Source of the DNA: Toxoplasma gondii ME49 | Lineage: Eukaryota; Apicomplexa; Conoidasida; Eucoccidiorida; Sarcocystidae | DNA length: 64,000 nucleotides | Assembly (NCBI RefSeq): GCF_000006565.2 | Contig: NC_031473.1 | Coordinates: forward strand, 1,426,001-1,490,000 | Direction: 5' to 3' | In this document: piece after piece, positions 33,174 to 44,200 of the stretch | Position numbering within the stretch: the first letter of the stretch is position 1 | Layout of the letters: each line of letters begins with the position of its first letter | Notes under the pieces: model-generated | What the model saw: the letters and a program-made list of their open reading frames with translations, nothing else | Database searches by the model: none | What the model was told of the DNA's origin: nothing | Made by a program: the position numbers and the translations under genes

Positions 33174-35807
33174 CAAGCAACCGAGCGGAACTGCCAGGAA
33201 ACAGGGCAAAGGCAGACGCGAGAGACGAAGGCGAAATCGGGAAGGGGTCGAACAAATGCAGCAGGGAGTGAAGCAGTGGAAGCAGTTGAAGCAGTGGAAG
33301 CAGTTGAAGCAGGAGGGAGAGGAGGAGAGGAGCTGGCAAACTCAGGGAAGTTTTTTCGACGGCGTAGAGAACGACATGTTCACTGTGCGCAGTCGTGATG
33401 GGGAGGGAAGGAGGAACTTGGAGTTCCGGGGCGACCGCGGAGACTCGCAAGAGAAGTCTTCTGCGAGGTAGGAGAGTTGAGAACCCACAGAGAGACTCCT
33501 GCAGCGCGGTTCCGAAGGACTTCTTGACTTCTCATTTCTATTTTTTTGATACCCTGCGTCGGGAAGAAAGGGACACAGTGTCTGGTGCGTGGGCGAACTG
33601 CGCCTGTACATAGATTTTCATGTCCAGATGAAATTTTCTGGATTGTCTAGACGCTCGAGCCGTGCTCTCGAGTGTACAGAGAAACTACGTTCATCGGGGG
33701 GCGTCAGCTCCGAGGTGACATGTCGAGCGTTTCGTCGCGTTTCTCGGTTTGTGTCGTTTTTGTAGAGCCAAGGCAGGTGCACCGAAAAGCATTTTTTTCT
33801 CTTGTGCATGTCCATGTCGACAGTCTGCTTCATTGAACATGGGGCGCCACAACGGGCGTCGCATGCAGTTTCCTAAATCGAGCGGATCAATGTTCAGTCC
33901 CTCAGTGATTTAAGGCCGTATTTCGTCGCCAAACATGACGGTCCTGCGCTCAAATGTTGTGACCATCGACGGCGCCTCGATGAAAACCTTTCTTTGCTTC
34001 CTTGTCACCTTCCGGAGACCTCGAAGAGACAGCCCAGTGCCAAGGCTGGAACCCCCTCGGACGCAGCCTCTTTGATCCACACCAGACTGGTGGAGGATCC
34101 GCAGGCGCGATGTCGTTCCAGCGCGGCAGGGCACTCTTCAAAGCGAAGGGACAGAAACGCTTCAGCGCCTCGCGGCTACCGAGAGACCCCACAGTTCACT
34201 CTTGTACTGTTTGTATGGACTTGTCTCACCCTTCAGCGAGGCCTGTACATGCAGCTTGTACCGAGTCGTCGGTCCCCGAGGCAAGGTAATGTCATGCGAT
34301 TGAAGGCCGCTTTTTGAACTAATCTATAAAGGATTCTGTGGAGGCATGCTGGTGCGAATAGAGCAGCTGCGCGATCCACTTGGGCTTCGCCGCGGCTTTT
34401 ACAGAGCTTCAAATGCCTGCTCTGCAGGGATACAGTAGTCGCTTTGCTCCAGAGTCTCTGCTTGGCTTCCTCTCTGGCTACTAGTGAAAAGCGTGACGTA
34501 GGAGTCTCGGTTTCTCTGAAAAACGTCTCTTTCTTGGGGATGAGTAAATGCACAGGCTCCTCAGAGGTCGGAGCTCTGCACACTCGTACGAGGAATTCGT
34601 CCACTTCAAAGACCGAATTGTCACGAGCAAAGTGAGCGCTCTCTACCACCGAAGCAAATGTTCTAGGAGGCAGAACAATCCACAACCGCTGAGATTCTAT
34701 GGACGTTGGGGAGCACAGTGAAGAACGAACAACACAGATCACACAGTGTACTCGTTCACCCTCAATGAAATAAGGGATTCTGCTGAGTCACTGAACTCGA
34801 GCGACTTTTTATGCTTCGATCAAGATTTTGAAGTATCGCTCGACTCTACACATCTTTCTCAAATGCACTTCGAAACAGGATACATGCAAGCCTCTTCCTT
34901 CTTGTGGTTCTTCATTTAGAGAAGGAGCAGATCCAGTTACTTGTTCTTCGCAAGCGGCTGTAGTTACAGTCTTCGTAGGCGCAGATGCGCTGTGTTCTGA
35001 GGGTCCCCAGGACACAATGAATCTGCGCAAATCACGAAAATACGAATATGCTCGGAGAGACCTCCGAATCTGACAGAAATCAGCCGCTCCTCGGAACCCT
35101 CCTCCGTTTCTCTTGTTCTCTATCTCTCTCTGTCGTTCTTGTCTCGCCACCGATCTCTCCACCGCTCTCTCGTTTCCCTGCGTTTCGCTCGCGCTTCTTC
35201 GCTATCTGTCTCTCCGTGGATGTCTGTTTCGCGACAACGCGGCGCTGAGTCACACATTTCTAGGAGACGGAGTTGGACACAAGCATCATTCAGTCTCTCG
35301 TTGCCTCCCTCTCTGCGCGGTGCTCAGGTGCAAGACGGTAAATTGACTCTCCTCTACCGATTTCAAGCTTTTCCGTCTGCAGGCGAGTTTCTGCGAATCC
35401 AGGAAAAGCAGCCTCCGTGCAATGCCATGCACGAGCAACAGACGAACGCACCGTTCGTCCCCCTGAGAGTGCGTTGCCTGCTCCCGAAGGGGGAGTTTCG
35501 GAGTCTCTCCGGTCGTCTGCCGCCACGATGTTTCGCGAGACGCTCTCACAGTCGTCTTGGCTTTTGAAAAAGCTACACCGGGGTACTCCTCTGGAGCCTG
35601 TCGACACAGACATCCATTCTTCGTATTGCGATACGACCACCAAGGCCGTTTGTTTCTGTCTCCCGTCATCACCATCTTCTTCTTCGTCATGGGCGTCTTG
35701 ATCTCCCTCCGCTTCGCAACTGTCACAAGGTTTTTCATCACCTCCATCTTCTTCGCTTTCCTCCTCCTTCTCTCTCTTCTTTGCCTCTCAACCTTCCTTT
35801 CTTGTTC
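33174..35807. other. Convergent 3' spacer
   Basis: 2.6 kb between genes ending toward each other. It has a short GCAGTGGAAGCAGTTGAA tandem at 33263-33310 and C/T-rich stretches at 35090-35230 and 35740-35820. I see no supportable coding region. Confidence 0.55.
33263..33310. repeat. 9/18-bp tandem repeat
   Basis: Alternating GCAGTGGAA and GCAGTTGAA units just downstream of the transporter stop codon. Confidence 0.85.
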
Positions 35808-37601
35808 TCACACTTTCGCCAGGAACTGGTTGATGAGTTCCGCTGTCTGTACAGGCTGCTCTGCATGAAGCCAGTGTCCGGCGTTCTGCACCGTTCTGTG
35901 CTCAGCGTTCGGAAAGTACCGCAAAATCGTATCCCAGTCGCGCTTTACGTCGACGTACTGCGAGTTCGATCCTCGGAGAAACAGCGCAGGTCCCTCAAAC
36001 GCATGCGCGGCTCTCTGCTCGCCTTCCGCCGCGGTGCTTCTCCCCAGTTCCCCTTCCGCGTCGACGGGAGCGTCGGCTGCGGTGTCTCGACACCCCGAGA
36101 CGCGGCTTTTTCGCCTCCGCTCTGCATCGAACTCTTCGCTCGGCCATCTGAGTTGCTTGGTCTTGAGCATTTGCTTGATGGCGAGGAGGTTCATTCGCCA
36201 CTCGAGCCTGATTTTCTCGTCTTTCTTCAGCGTCTTGTCGGCGGTGCGCGACGGCCGACCTGCCGCTCGCCAGGCGATGCTCCCGCCGTCCAGAGGCTTC
36301 TTCTCCCGGCGCTCTCTCACGGCAGTCATCAGCCACTGAATCATTGCCCGCGGCAAGGGTGGATCGGTTGCGCCCAAAGTTCGCTCCAGCTGACGCCGGT
36401 CCTCGAACGCACTCATCGGCAGGTCGCAGAGCAGATTCACCACCGTCTGCGAACTGACCGGCTGCTGCGCCTGCCGAGAACCTGAGTAGTCCACCGGCGC
36501 GACGTCCAGAACGACGAGACCTTTCACTCGCGGGAGCGCGTCTCTTCCGCGCGAGGCTTCCTCTGCGCGCAACGCTGCGTACATCGCCGCCAGACCCCCC
36601 AAGCTGTGGCCAACGAGCACAACGTCTCGAGGCGCAGAAAGAAGCGAGGAAGAAGAAGCGAGAGCAGAAGAAGAGAAGAGGTCCGGTTTGGAGTGGAGCA
36701 TGTAGAGGAGATCGCGGCCGAGATCTGAGACTCGCATTTGGTCTCTCCAAGGAGAGTCGCCGTGGTTCCGCAAGTCGACGGCAACGATCTTCGGGGAATT
36801 CAAGAGAGCAGAAAAACTCCTCATGTTGCGCCTGCTCCCAAGGAGGCCGTGAACGACAAGGAGAGCAGGCGCGTCTTCGCGCACAGGCTTCGCGCGACTT
36901 TGGAGAACTTCAAAACTCAAGGCAGGTGCGTCTGCGGAGAAGAAAGCACTCGACTCTTCTCGCTCTTGGTCGGCCGCCTCCTCTGCTCTCCGACAGCCTT
37001 CCGTCGCTCGCAACGAAGAGATGCCGGCGCGCGCGAAAGAAGGAGAGCAGAGCGAATGAGAGAGAGAAGAGACAGGAACGCTCTGCAGAGGCGTTGCATG
37101 ATTTCTGGGCTCTGAGGAATCGCGCTGACCTGCGCGCCGGACAGAGCAGCTCCAATCTACTTCTCGCGAAAGACGCGCTCTGGAAAAGCAAGAAGAAAGA
37201 GGTGAAGGAGAAGAGAGAGGAAAGAGAGAAGAGAGAGAAGAGAGAGAAGAGAGAGAGGAGAGAGGAACCACAAAGGCAGAAGAGAGAGAACGAGGAAGGC
37301 TACTGCATGCAGAGAGCCTCATTTTTGGGGTGTCGCGCAGCAGTGTGGAGACGTTTGGGAGCCTGAAAACGGTTTCCGAGCGAGGAGCCAGAAACGGCAA
37401 GAAACAGGGATCTGCAAAAGCGAGCGCGCTTCGGTGAAACTTGTGCTTCGCGCCCGCGTGTAGAGACACCCGTGTCTCACTCGGAAGCCTGCCGAGCGGG
37501 AGAGAGGAGGGAAGAAGAGACGCACAACTCGGAGAGAAGAGCAGAAAGAGGAAAGCGAAAAGCAAGCGCGCGAAATGGGAGAAGGACGGTGACTGCTTCA
37601 T
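35808..37601 (-). CDS. ABHD11: Alpha/beta hydrolase, ABHD11-like
   Basis: ABHD11-type hydrolases are serine hydrolases; the mammalian enzyme is mitochondrial. The single exon encodes 597 residues from ATG 37601; the frame extends 24 codons upstream without another ATG. Family features are LLVVHGLLGSRRNMRSF (oxyanion HG near residue 251), AVDLRNHGDSPW (about 275-285), the nucleophile elbow VLVGHSLGGLAAMY (Ser 333), a lid region with the family-like pattern PLPRAMIQWLMTAV, and a C-terminal SQYVDVKRDWDTI...FPNAEHRTVQNAGHWLHAEQ with catalytic His 576. I have not pinned the acid residue. The N-terminal 220 residues are absent from bacterial and animal homologues. They start with a hydrophobic segment (FARLLFAFLFLLFSPSC) and are Ser/Leu/Arg-rich, suggesting a signal or organelle-targeting leader, which is inference. 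A long acidic and basic insert (about 485-535) sits before the last strand. Confidence 0.88.
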   Translation of the reverse strand: MKQSPSFSHFARLLFAFLFLLFSPSCASLLPSSLPLGRLPSETRVSLHAGAKHKFHRSALAFADPCFLPFLAPRSETVFRLPNVSTLLRDTPKMRLSACSSLPRSLSSAFVVPLSSLSSLSSLSSLFPLSSPSPLSSCFSRARLSREVDWSCSVRRAGQRDSSEPRNHATPLQSVPVSSLSHSLCSPSFARAGISSLRATEGCRRAEEAADQEREESSAFFSADAPALSFEVLQSRAKPVREDAPALLVVHGLLGSRRNMRSFSALLNSPKIVAVDLRNHGDSPWRDQMRVSDLGRDLLYMLHSKPDLFSSSALASSSSLLSAPRDVVLVGHSLGGLAAMYAALRAEEASRGRDALPRVKGLVVLDVAPVDYSGSRQAQQPVSSQTVVNLLCDLPMSAFEDRRQLERTLGATDPPLPRAMIQWLMTAVRERREKKPLDGGSIAWRAAGRPSRTADKTLKKDEKIRLEWRMNLLAIKQMLKTKQLRWPSEEFDAERRRKSRVSGCRDTAADAPVDAEGELGRSTAAEGEQRAAHAFEGPALFLRGSNSQYVDVKRDWDTILRYFPNAEHRTVQNAGHWLHAEQPVQTAELINQFLAKV

Positions 37602-39238
37602 CGCCGACACAAAGAAGAGAAGAGACGGGTGTCTGCACTCCCCCCGGAAAAGAAAAACAAGCAGCAACTGCACTCACCTTCCTTCACCTTCCTCCCTAAA
37701 AAAGGAAAAACTTCCAGCGTGATACAAACTTACAACGGTGTCGACAGAACGTTCCGAGTCGCTCTTGCATAGGCAGCTGTCCCCAGGTGTACAGACAGCT
37801 GCGGACGAGGCTAATGCGTAAAACTCGAGTCGACAGAAGCGCGTCTTTGGCCTCTACCGAGGAGGATGGACGTCCTCCAAAGTCGTGGACCGACGGTGGA
37901 GAGAAGCTGCGCATCTCCTCCCACCGAGACTCTGTTTGCCGGGGGGCTTCCTTTCCGCCGTCTCTCTGCTCGCAGGCCGTCCAGAGAGCGCAGCGACTGC
38001 ACGAAGCGTCTGGCAGAAAGCTTCCCGAGGATTTTCGCGATTTTTGTGTACATGGAGGAGGCGAAAACTCGACTTCTGACAAGGGTGAGCAAGCGCAGCG
38101 AAACCTGGAGCTCTCTCTTCCTCTCGTCGGCGCCTCGCCAGTGTCTCTGGCTGTACACACATGCACACTGGAGGCGCCGAGGAGACAGAGGACAGGAGAA
38201 ACAGGAAGCGGCGCAAGGAAGAGACGTCTTTGGAGTTCCGGAGTTCGTCCTCGAGAAAACGACTCTTCTCCGCCGTTTTCTCGGTGAGTCTCCGGCGCAG
38301 AAAGCGACAAACCTGTCTAGCATGCCCTTCTCTCGGAACTTCTTGTGCATGCAAACGCCGCACACTAACGATCGCTGTTCCGCAAAGTTGTCCTGGTGTT
38401 TCTTTCTGTGTTTCTCTCTGTGTTTCTCTCTGTGTTTCTCTCTGTGTTTCACTGTTTTTATCTTTCATTCGCCGTTGTTACCTCGCTCCAAAAGGTTCTC
38501 GACAGACTTGGAGAGCACCACGAGTCGAGGTGTGCGTACACCCGGGGGGCTGGCTCGACATGCCGTGGATCGGGAACTGATTTTTTCTGAAGGGAGACGC
38601 TCAAGATCCGTCCGAGTCTCCTTTTCCTTCCTTTGTTGTGTTTCCTCTTGCAAACGTTTTTTAGGCCTCTCTTCTCATCGCGCTGTCGTCAGCGCTGCTC
38701 CTACGCACAACAAGCCTTTTTCCCGGTGTCCCGGCGATACGTCTCACTTCGTTCTCGTTTCCAGAAAGGTGCAGGAAACCTTGCATCCCTTTCTTCTTCT
38801 CTCTCTTTCGTTCTTTTTGTTATCTCTTTCGTCTGCTCCTTTGTCTCTTTCTTCTCCCTTGTCCTCTTCTTTCGTTTGCTGCCCGTCCCGTCTCTCTCAG
38901 GTTTCCTTTTTCCCTCGATGCCTGAACGGCTTCTATCTTGTTCCTCGCCTCTCCGCAGACACCGCGCGTCTTTTTCGTCTGCTGCTTTCCAATAATCGTT
39001 TCCTCCGTGCGGAGCTCTGAGCTCTTCCTGCTCCTTGCCCAGACCTTTTCACTCTCTCCTCCTGGCTGAGAACAGAGAGCAGAGGGGGAGGGGGGTGGGG
39101 GAGCTTGACGCCCTACGAGTTAGAAGAAAAAAAGGCCGCTTCACTCGGTTTCTCACTTCACACGGAAGAGGCGCATGCGAGCGGATTCCGACTCCTAAGG
39201 AGGCGATTAGGAAACCTTTTCGAGAGCCGTTTCTCAGC
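37602..39238. other. Divergent promoter region, hydrolase (-) and JmjC gene (+)
   Basis: It includes a TTTCTCTCTGTG tandem at 38391-38450 and strongly C/T-rich sequence at 38770-38960. The 384-codon + frame (37866-39020) is low-complexity and ends before the JmjC start. It is more likely leader or promoter than gene. Confidence 0.5.
38391..38450. repeat. 12-bp tandem repeat, about 5 copies
   Basis: Direct copies of TTTCTCTCTGTG with minor variation, upstream of the JmjC oxygenase start. Confidence 0.85.
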
Positions 39239-41250
39239 ATGACAAACGCAGGAAAGAGCTCTTCTTGCCCCCCTTGCAGTGGCGAGGCGAAGAAGCGCGA
39301 GGACACAGAGGAAGGCCGAGCGGGCGGTCGAGGAAACAGCGAGAACGGCGACGACAGAGCGGAGGCATCCCCGTCACGAGGTTCTCTGTGTGAAAGTGCG
39401 AGGAAGGTTTTCGACGAGAAGCTTTTCACCTCCTCGTTCTTCAGAGAAGTTTGGGAGCGGTCTCCACTGCTGCTGCGAAGCTCCGAACTTGGCGCTCATC
39501 CGTTCTCAGGACGCAAATTCATTTCAGAGGTGAGAGAGTGAAGAGCGCCGGACGCCGCCTGCAGAGAAGCAACACTGGAGCAGTCGAGAGAACTCCGGTC
39601 TGATGCCGCTCAACGACCCTGGAAGCCACTGTGCGTTTCCCCGGCTCTGGCTGCGCGTAGAGACGAAGCATCCTGCGAAGAGGCTTCGAGCCTGACTCTC
39701 CTGACTCATGTGGAGTGGGCGCCAGCCTGGCGTCGACTTCGACAAGGAGACGAGGGAGGGTACGGTCGACTTTTCGGAACTGCTGTTCCTGTGTGAAGAG
39801 GTGACGGAGAGCCTTTCTGCGTCTCTCGTTTTTCTTGTCGCTTTTCATAGTGGGTGTTGAGAGGCTGCGTCGTTCATTCTCTCGAACAACGCAGTTCTTT
39901 TCCCTTCTTCTCTCGTGAGAGATCCGTCATGTTCAGCGGATGCCGTTCTCCGTCTCTGAGCTCCCAGCAACTCTCAGCTGTGAGGCGCAGCTCTTCGTTT
40001 ATTCTTCACCTGCGTGTACAGGAAGACATGGTCCGCATGTGCTACAGAGGCGCGATAGCGGAGACACTCAAAGTATTCCAGGTGAGGGTGTGTAACCGTC
40101 AAAAGCTTTGCGTCTTGCCAAGAAGTCTTCTTGTTTTCGTTCTGTTCCTTTTCTCTGCTCTCCTTCTTCGACTCTCTTCCTTCCATTTGCTCCTTCCATA
40201 TCTCCGCCACTCTCCCCTCTGCTCTCCCGCTCCTCTCTGCTGGCGCCTCTTCGCTGTCGCCTTCTCTCTCTCTTGCTGTCTCCTCTTCTCCGCTCTCTCC
40301 TTCTAGCTCCTCGCTTCTGGTGTCTCGCCAGCCAGCGAGGCGCCCGCAGACTTCCCTGTCTTCATATGCATATATATATATATATATATATATATGTTTG
40401 TTTACGTGCAGACAGATATACGACGTCTCCAGATACATATATATATGCATATATGTATATATATATATATATGAGTACATATTTGTCTGTGTATCTGCTT
40501 ATTTGCTGTCTCGTTTGGTGTGATGCCTGGTTGTGGGCGAAAATTCGTTTGTACAATTTTAAATCTGATTTCGTGAAAGACAGTTCGCTGTTCGTTTTCT
40601 TCGCAGGAAGGCAAACTCTACGACCCCCCGCAGATCTCCTTTCCAGAAGAGGCATGCGTCGACATCAGTGCCATCCGTCCACCGCCTCGCGCTGCTTCTT
40701 CTTCTTCGGGGGAGAGGTCGAGTGACCGCGAGGGGAAGAAGGCAGAAACCGGAAAGATGGAGGAGGGGGGGGAGAGGCACAGAACCACGACAAGCGCTAG
40801 TCTTTCGCGAGCAACTTGTCGATATCTCGAAGGATGCAGTTTAGTGATCAATCAGGCAGACAGAACTCTGGAAATTCTTCAAAGCATCTGCCAGCACTTG
40901 TCCAAAAAATACTTCTCCCATGTTTTCGCTGTCTCCTACCTGACGCCGCCGAGAACGCATGCAGTCAAAACACACACGGACGACCAGGTAACTTGTCCAC
41001 TCTCGAGACCAGAAATTTCCCATCTTCCTATCCGCTTTTCTCTGCGCATGTGCCTGCACATCGACTTGTACGTTTGCGTTCCATTACTCCCATCACTTCG
41101 TCGACAGATCTATCTATATCCGTCAACAAGTATGTGTGAGTCTCTCGCTATATCTAGATTTGTCTTCACTCTCTGTCTCTCTCCATCTACATCTCTAGAT
41201 GCATGCCCGTCCTTCGCTATCTGTCTCTTCATACTGTATGCATATATATT

Positions 41251-41283
<33 letters not shown>

Positions 41284-44200
41284 TTGTGTCTGCATAGTAA
41301 TATGCATACATGTATGCATATGAACAGACACATGCAGTTGTGTTTGTTACGTATCTCCGCGAGCATGCACAGGTAGAAATTTATTTTCTGTTGTGAGTGT
41401 GGAAGGTGGAGGCATGCGGGGGGAGAGTGGCGTTTGCATGCGCTGAACAACCTGTGCTTTGGAGCTCGAGCGGACCGCCGTCTCTCTTGTCTTTCTCAGC
41501 GGCGTCGCACTCACACACGCCTGTTGCCATATTCCTTCTCAAAGAAATGTTCGCCTTTCTTGTCTTTCTCCTGAATCTCGTTCGCTGTCTTTTTCGCTTC
41601 GTCTCTGGTCTTCTGCCTCGTCTCCTTCAGTCTGCTCGCTCTTGTTCCTCTTCCATTTTCTTCTTTCGCGTCTCTTCTTCTCTTTTTTCATTTCGCTTCT
41701 CTCTTGTGTTTGTCTTTCGGTTGGGTCTTCTTCGTTACCATTCTTTGTCACCTTTCTCTTCCGGTTTTCTTTCTTTTCCGCGCTTTGCCTCCATCGCTTT
41801 TCTCTTTCCGTTTCTTCTCAGGACGTCTTTCTGCTCCAAGTGTGGGGGTCGAAGGCGTGGAAGATCTGGACGCCTCCTCAAATTCTTCCTTTGACCGAAG
41901 AAATGCTCGGAAAACGCGAAGCCTTCCCTGACGTACGGTCGCAGTCAAGCGCCCAGACGATGCCTCTTCTCTCCTCTCTGCTTTGCCTCGGCCTCGCTCT
42001 TGTCACACAGTCGTTCGTATTTCGCACAGTCGATCGCTCGAGTGCTCGCCTTCTCCCATGCCTGGTTCTTCGGCTGCTGCCGTAGCATCGTTTCGTCGGT
42101 GTCGCGCTCTCTCTTCTGCTTTTCTTGCGTCTGTTTTTCTCTCCCTTGTGTTCTCCAGCGCCCCGTTCAAAGAGCGAGGAGAGACACTAGGGATACGTTT
42201 TGGCGCGTCTGCTTCGTCTTCTTCTTGCAGGATCCTGGGAAGCCGCTGCTGGAGTTTGTGTTAAAGGAAGGCGACATTCTGTACATTCCCCGAGGGTGAG
42301 AGAGAGAGGCGTCTCGGGAGGACTGTGAGGCAGAGTCCGGTGTTCAGAAGCGACGGCGACGAGGTTGATGACTGGGAAAAGTACCTTTTCATCTTTCGCT
42401 CCCGAAGAGCTCCAGGCCAACTTCCTGACAGATGTGACGTCTTTCGGTGCAGTTTCCTGTTCATGTTTACCTCAGATTTCCGCATGCAGCGGTGACAACG
42501 GAGGAACCGTCTCTCCACATCACTCTCACTGTCCCCACTGCTGAGTTTGCGTATGTAAGTGTCAACCCACAGAAGACTTGACCGGAAAACCGGATTTCAC
42601 CCGTTTCTCCTCGTTCAAGAAGACGGGGGCTGCGTCGCTGTTTGCTGCGTTCGTCTCGGCGCTCCTCGAGATTCGACGTCTTTGGATTTCTGCTGGTCGC
42701 AACTGACCTTCGTGTCTTGATCCTGAGTTGCTGCGCGGTTTCTCGTTCCACCTCTTTTTCGCCTTTCGTTCGCTTTTCAAACAAGCTGGAACGCGCCTGT
42801 TTTCTGCAGCGTTCGTTTCCATGCGTTCGCCATAAAACCAAAGGGTCGTTCTTTGATCCCTGCCTTGCATGGCGCGTTGCGTCTTTTTCTGAACACTTTG
42901 CGAAGGCTTCAAGAGTGGAAATGGTGCTTCAGGTCTTCCAGAAAAAGACGAGTTAACGCAGTCTTTCGTGGAGCATATCGCCTTCTCGCGTTTTCTCTTC
43001 CTTCTACTCTCTGAGCACAATGTGCGTCGCCTGGGAGAGCATCTCGAGTTTTTCTCGGCGTCTGTGCCGGCATAGAGAGAAGCGGGGATTCGCAGTCGGA
43101 AGGCGGTTCGGCGACGGAATCACCGCTTGCGTCCCTCTTGCTTCTCCTTTCGGTTTTCCCCGCAAGCAGCCGAGAAGATGAGCTACGCAGCATCTGTCTC
43201 CGTTTCCTTCTTTATCAGGTCACCTGTCTGCAAAGACTGGTGAAGAGTCTCGTTCTCACCCACACACTCCCCTCAGACACAGAGCGACGGTGCCGCTCTG
43301 CTCTCCTTCTTGTAAGCGCGGTGTTCAGAGAGAGAAACAGACCTGCCGAAACTCCAGACTCGGGCAACAGGGGAACAGCTTTGGAAGGACGGGAGCGAGC
43401 GCGGACTGCGGGGCGTCTCCAGATGGCTGCGACGAAACATAAAAGTAACGGTGGAAGTACTTTTCGCCTCACGTTCAGCTGGACCGAAACAAGTCCACAC
43501 AAAGGTTGCCGCGTCCAGTTCCTCGTTCACAGCGCGTGTACAAGCATTTCCGCCGAGGACGTACACCTGGACCAGGACGCGGGGAGTCGGTTCTCTGATG
43601 GCGAGAGTTCGTGGACCGAGTGTTGCACAGGCCGTTTGCGTAAAGCACAGTTTTTCGTTTCTTGCTGTCTCCGGTCACTCACCAGCGTATATGTTTCCTC
43701 GGCGTCCGAAAACTGCATCCACTGCCGCCGGTCCCTGTCTCCAGTATCTTCCTTTCCCTCGCGCTTTCTGCTTTTTTGAGCCTATCGACTTGTCTCCTCA
43801 TCTGCGGACATCTTGACAAATCTGTCTCTCTCGCCTGCATCTGTGTTGCGACCTTCAAGTCTATTGGGGGTCCAGTTTCAGGAATCGGTGCCTCACTCCG
43901 TCTCGCGCTCTCTCTATCCCTACGCGGAACCAACTCCCAACACCGTTCTCGGTGCTCGTCGTTCTTCAGCGGCGCGCTCCACGTAGACTCTCAGTGTCGT
44001 TTGCGTAGAGTCTTAAAGATGCATTTGGATGTATTTTTCTGTGTATGAAGAGAGAAAGCTTTGTTTCGAGGGTTGCATGCGCTTCGCTCTCCCGTGTCTG
44101 CCATTTTGTGTCGTTTTTATGTCTGTGGCTCTTTCGCTCACTGTGGTGACACAGTTTTCTCCCGCCTTCACCGCATCGAACAAAAGGTCTTCGTTCACGT

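Noticed and set aside
37866..39020. 384-codon + frame upstream of the JmjC gene
   Set aside because: Low-complexity Phe/Leu/Ser from C/T-rich DNA, with no similarity and no splice-compatible link to the JmjC frame. Likely leader or promoter.
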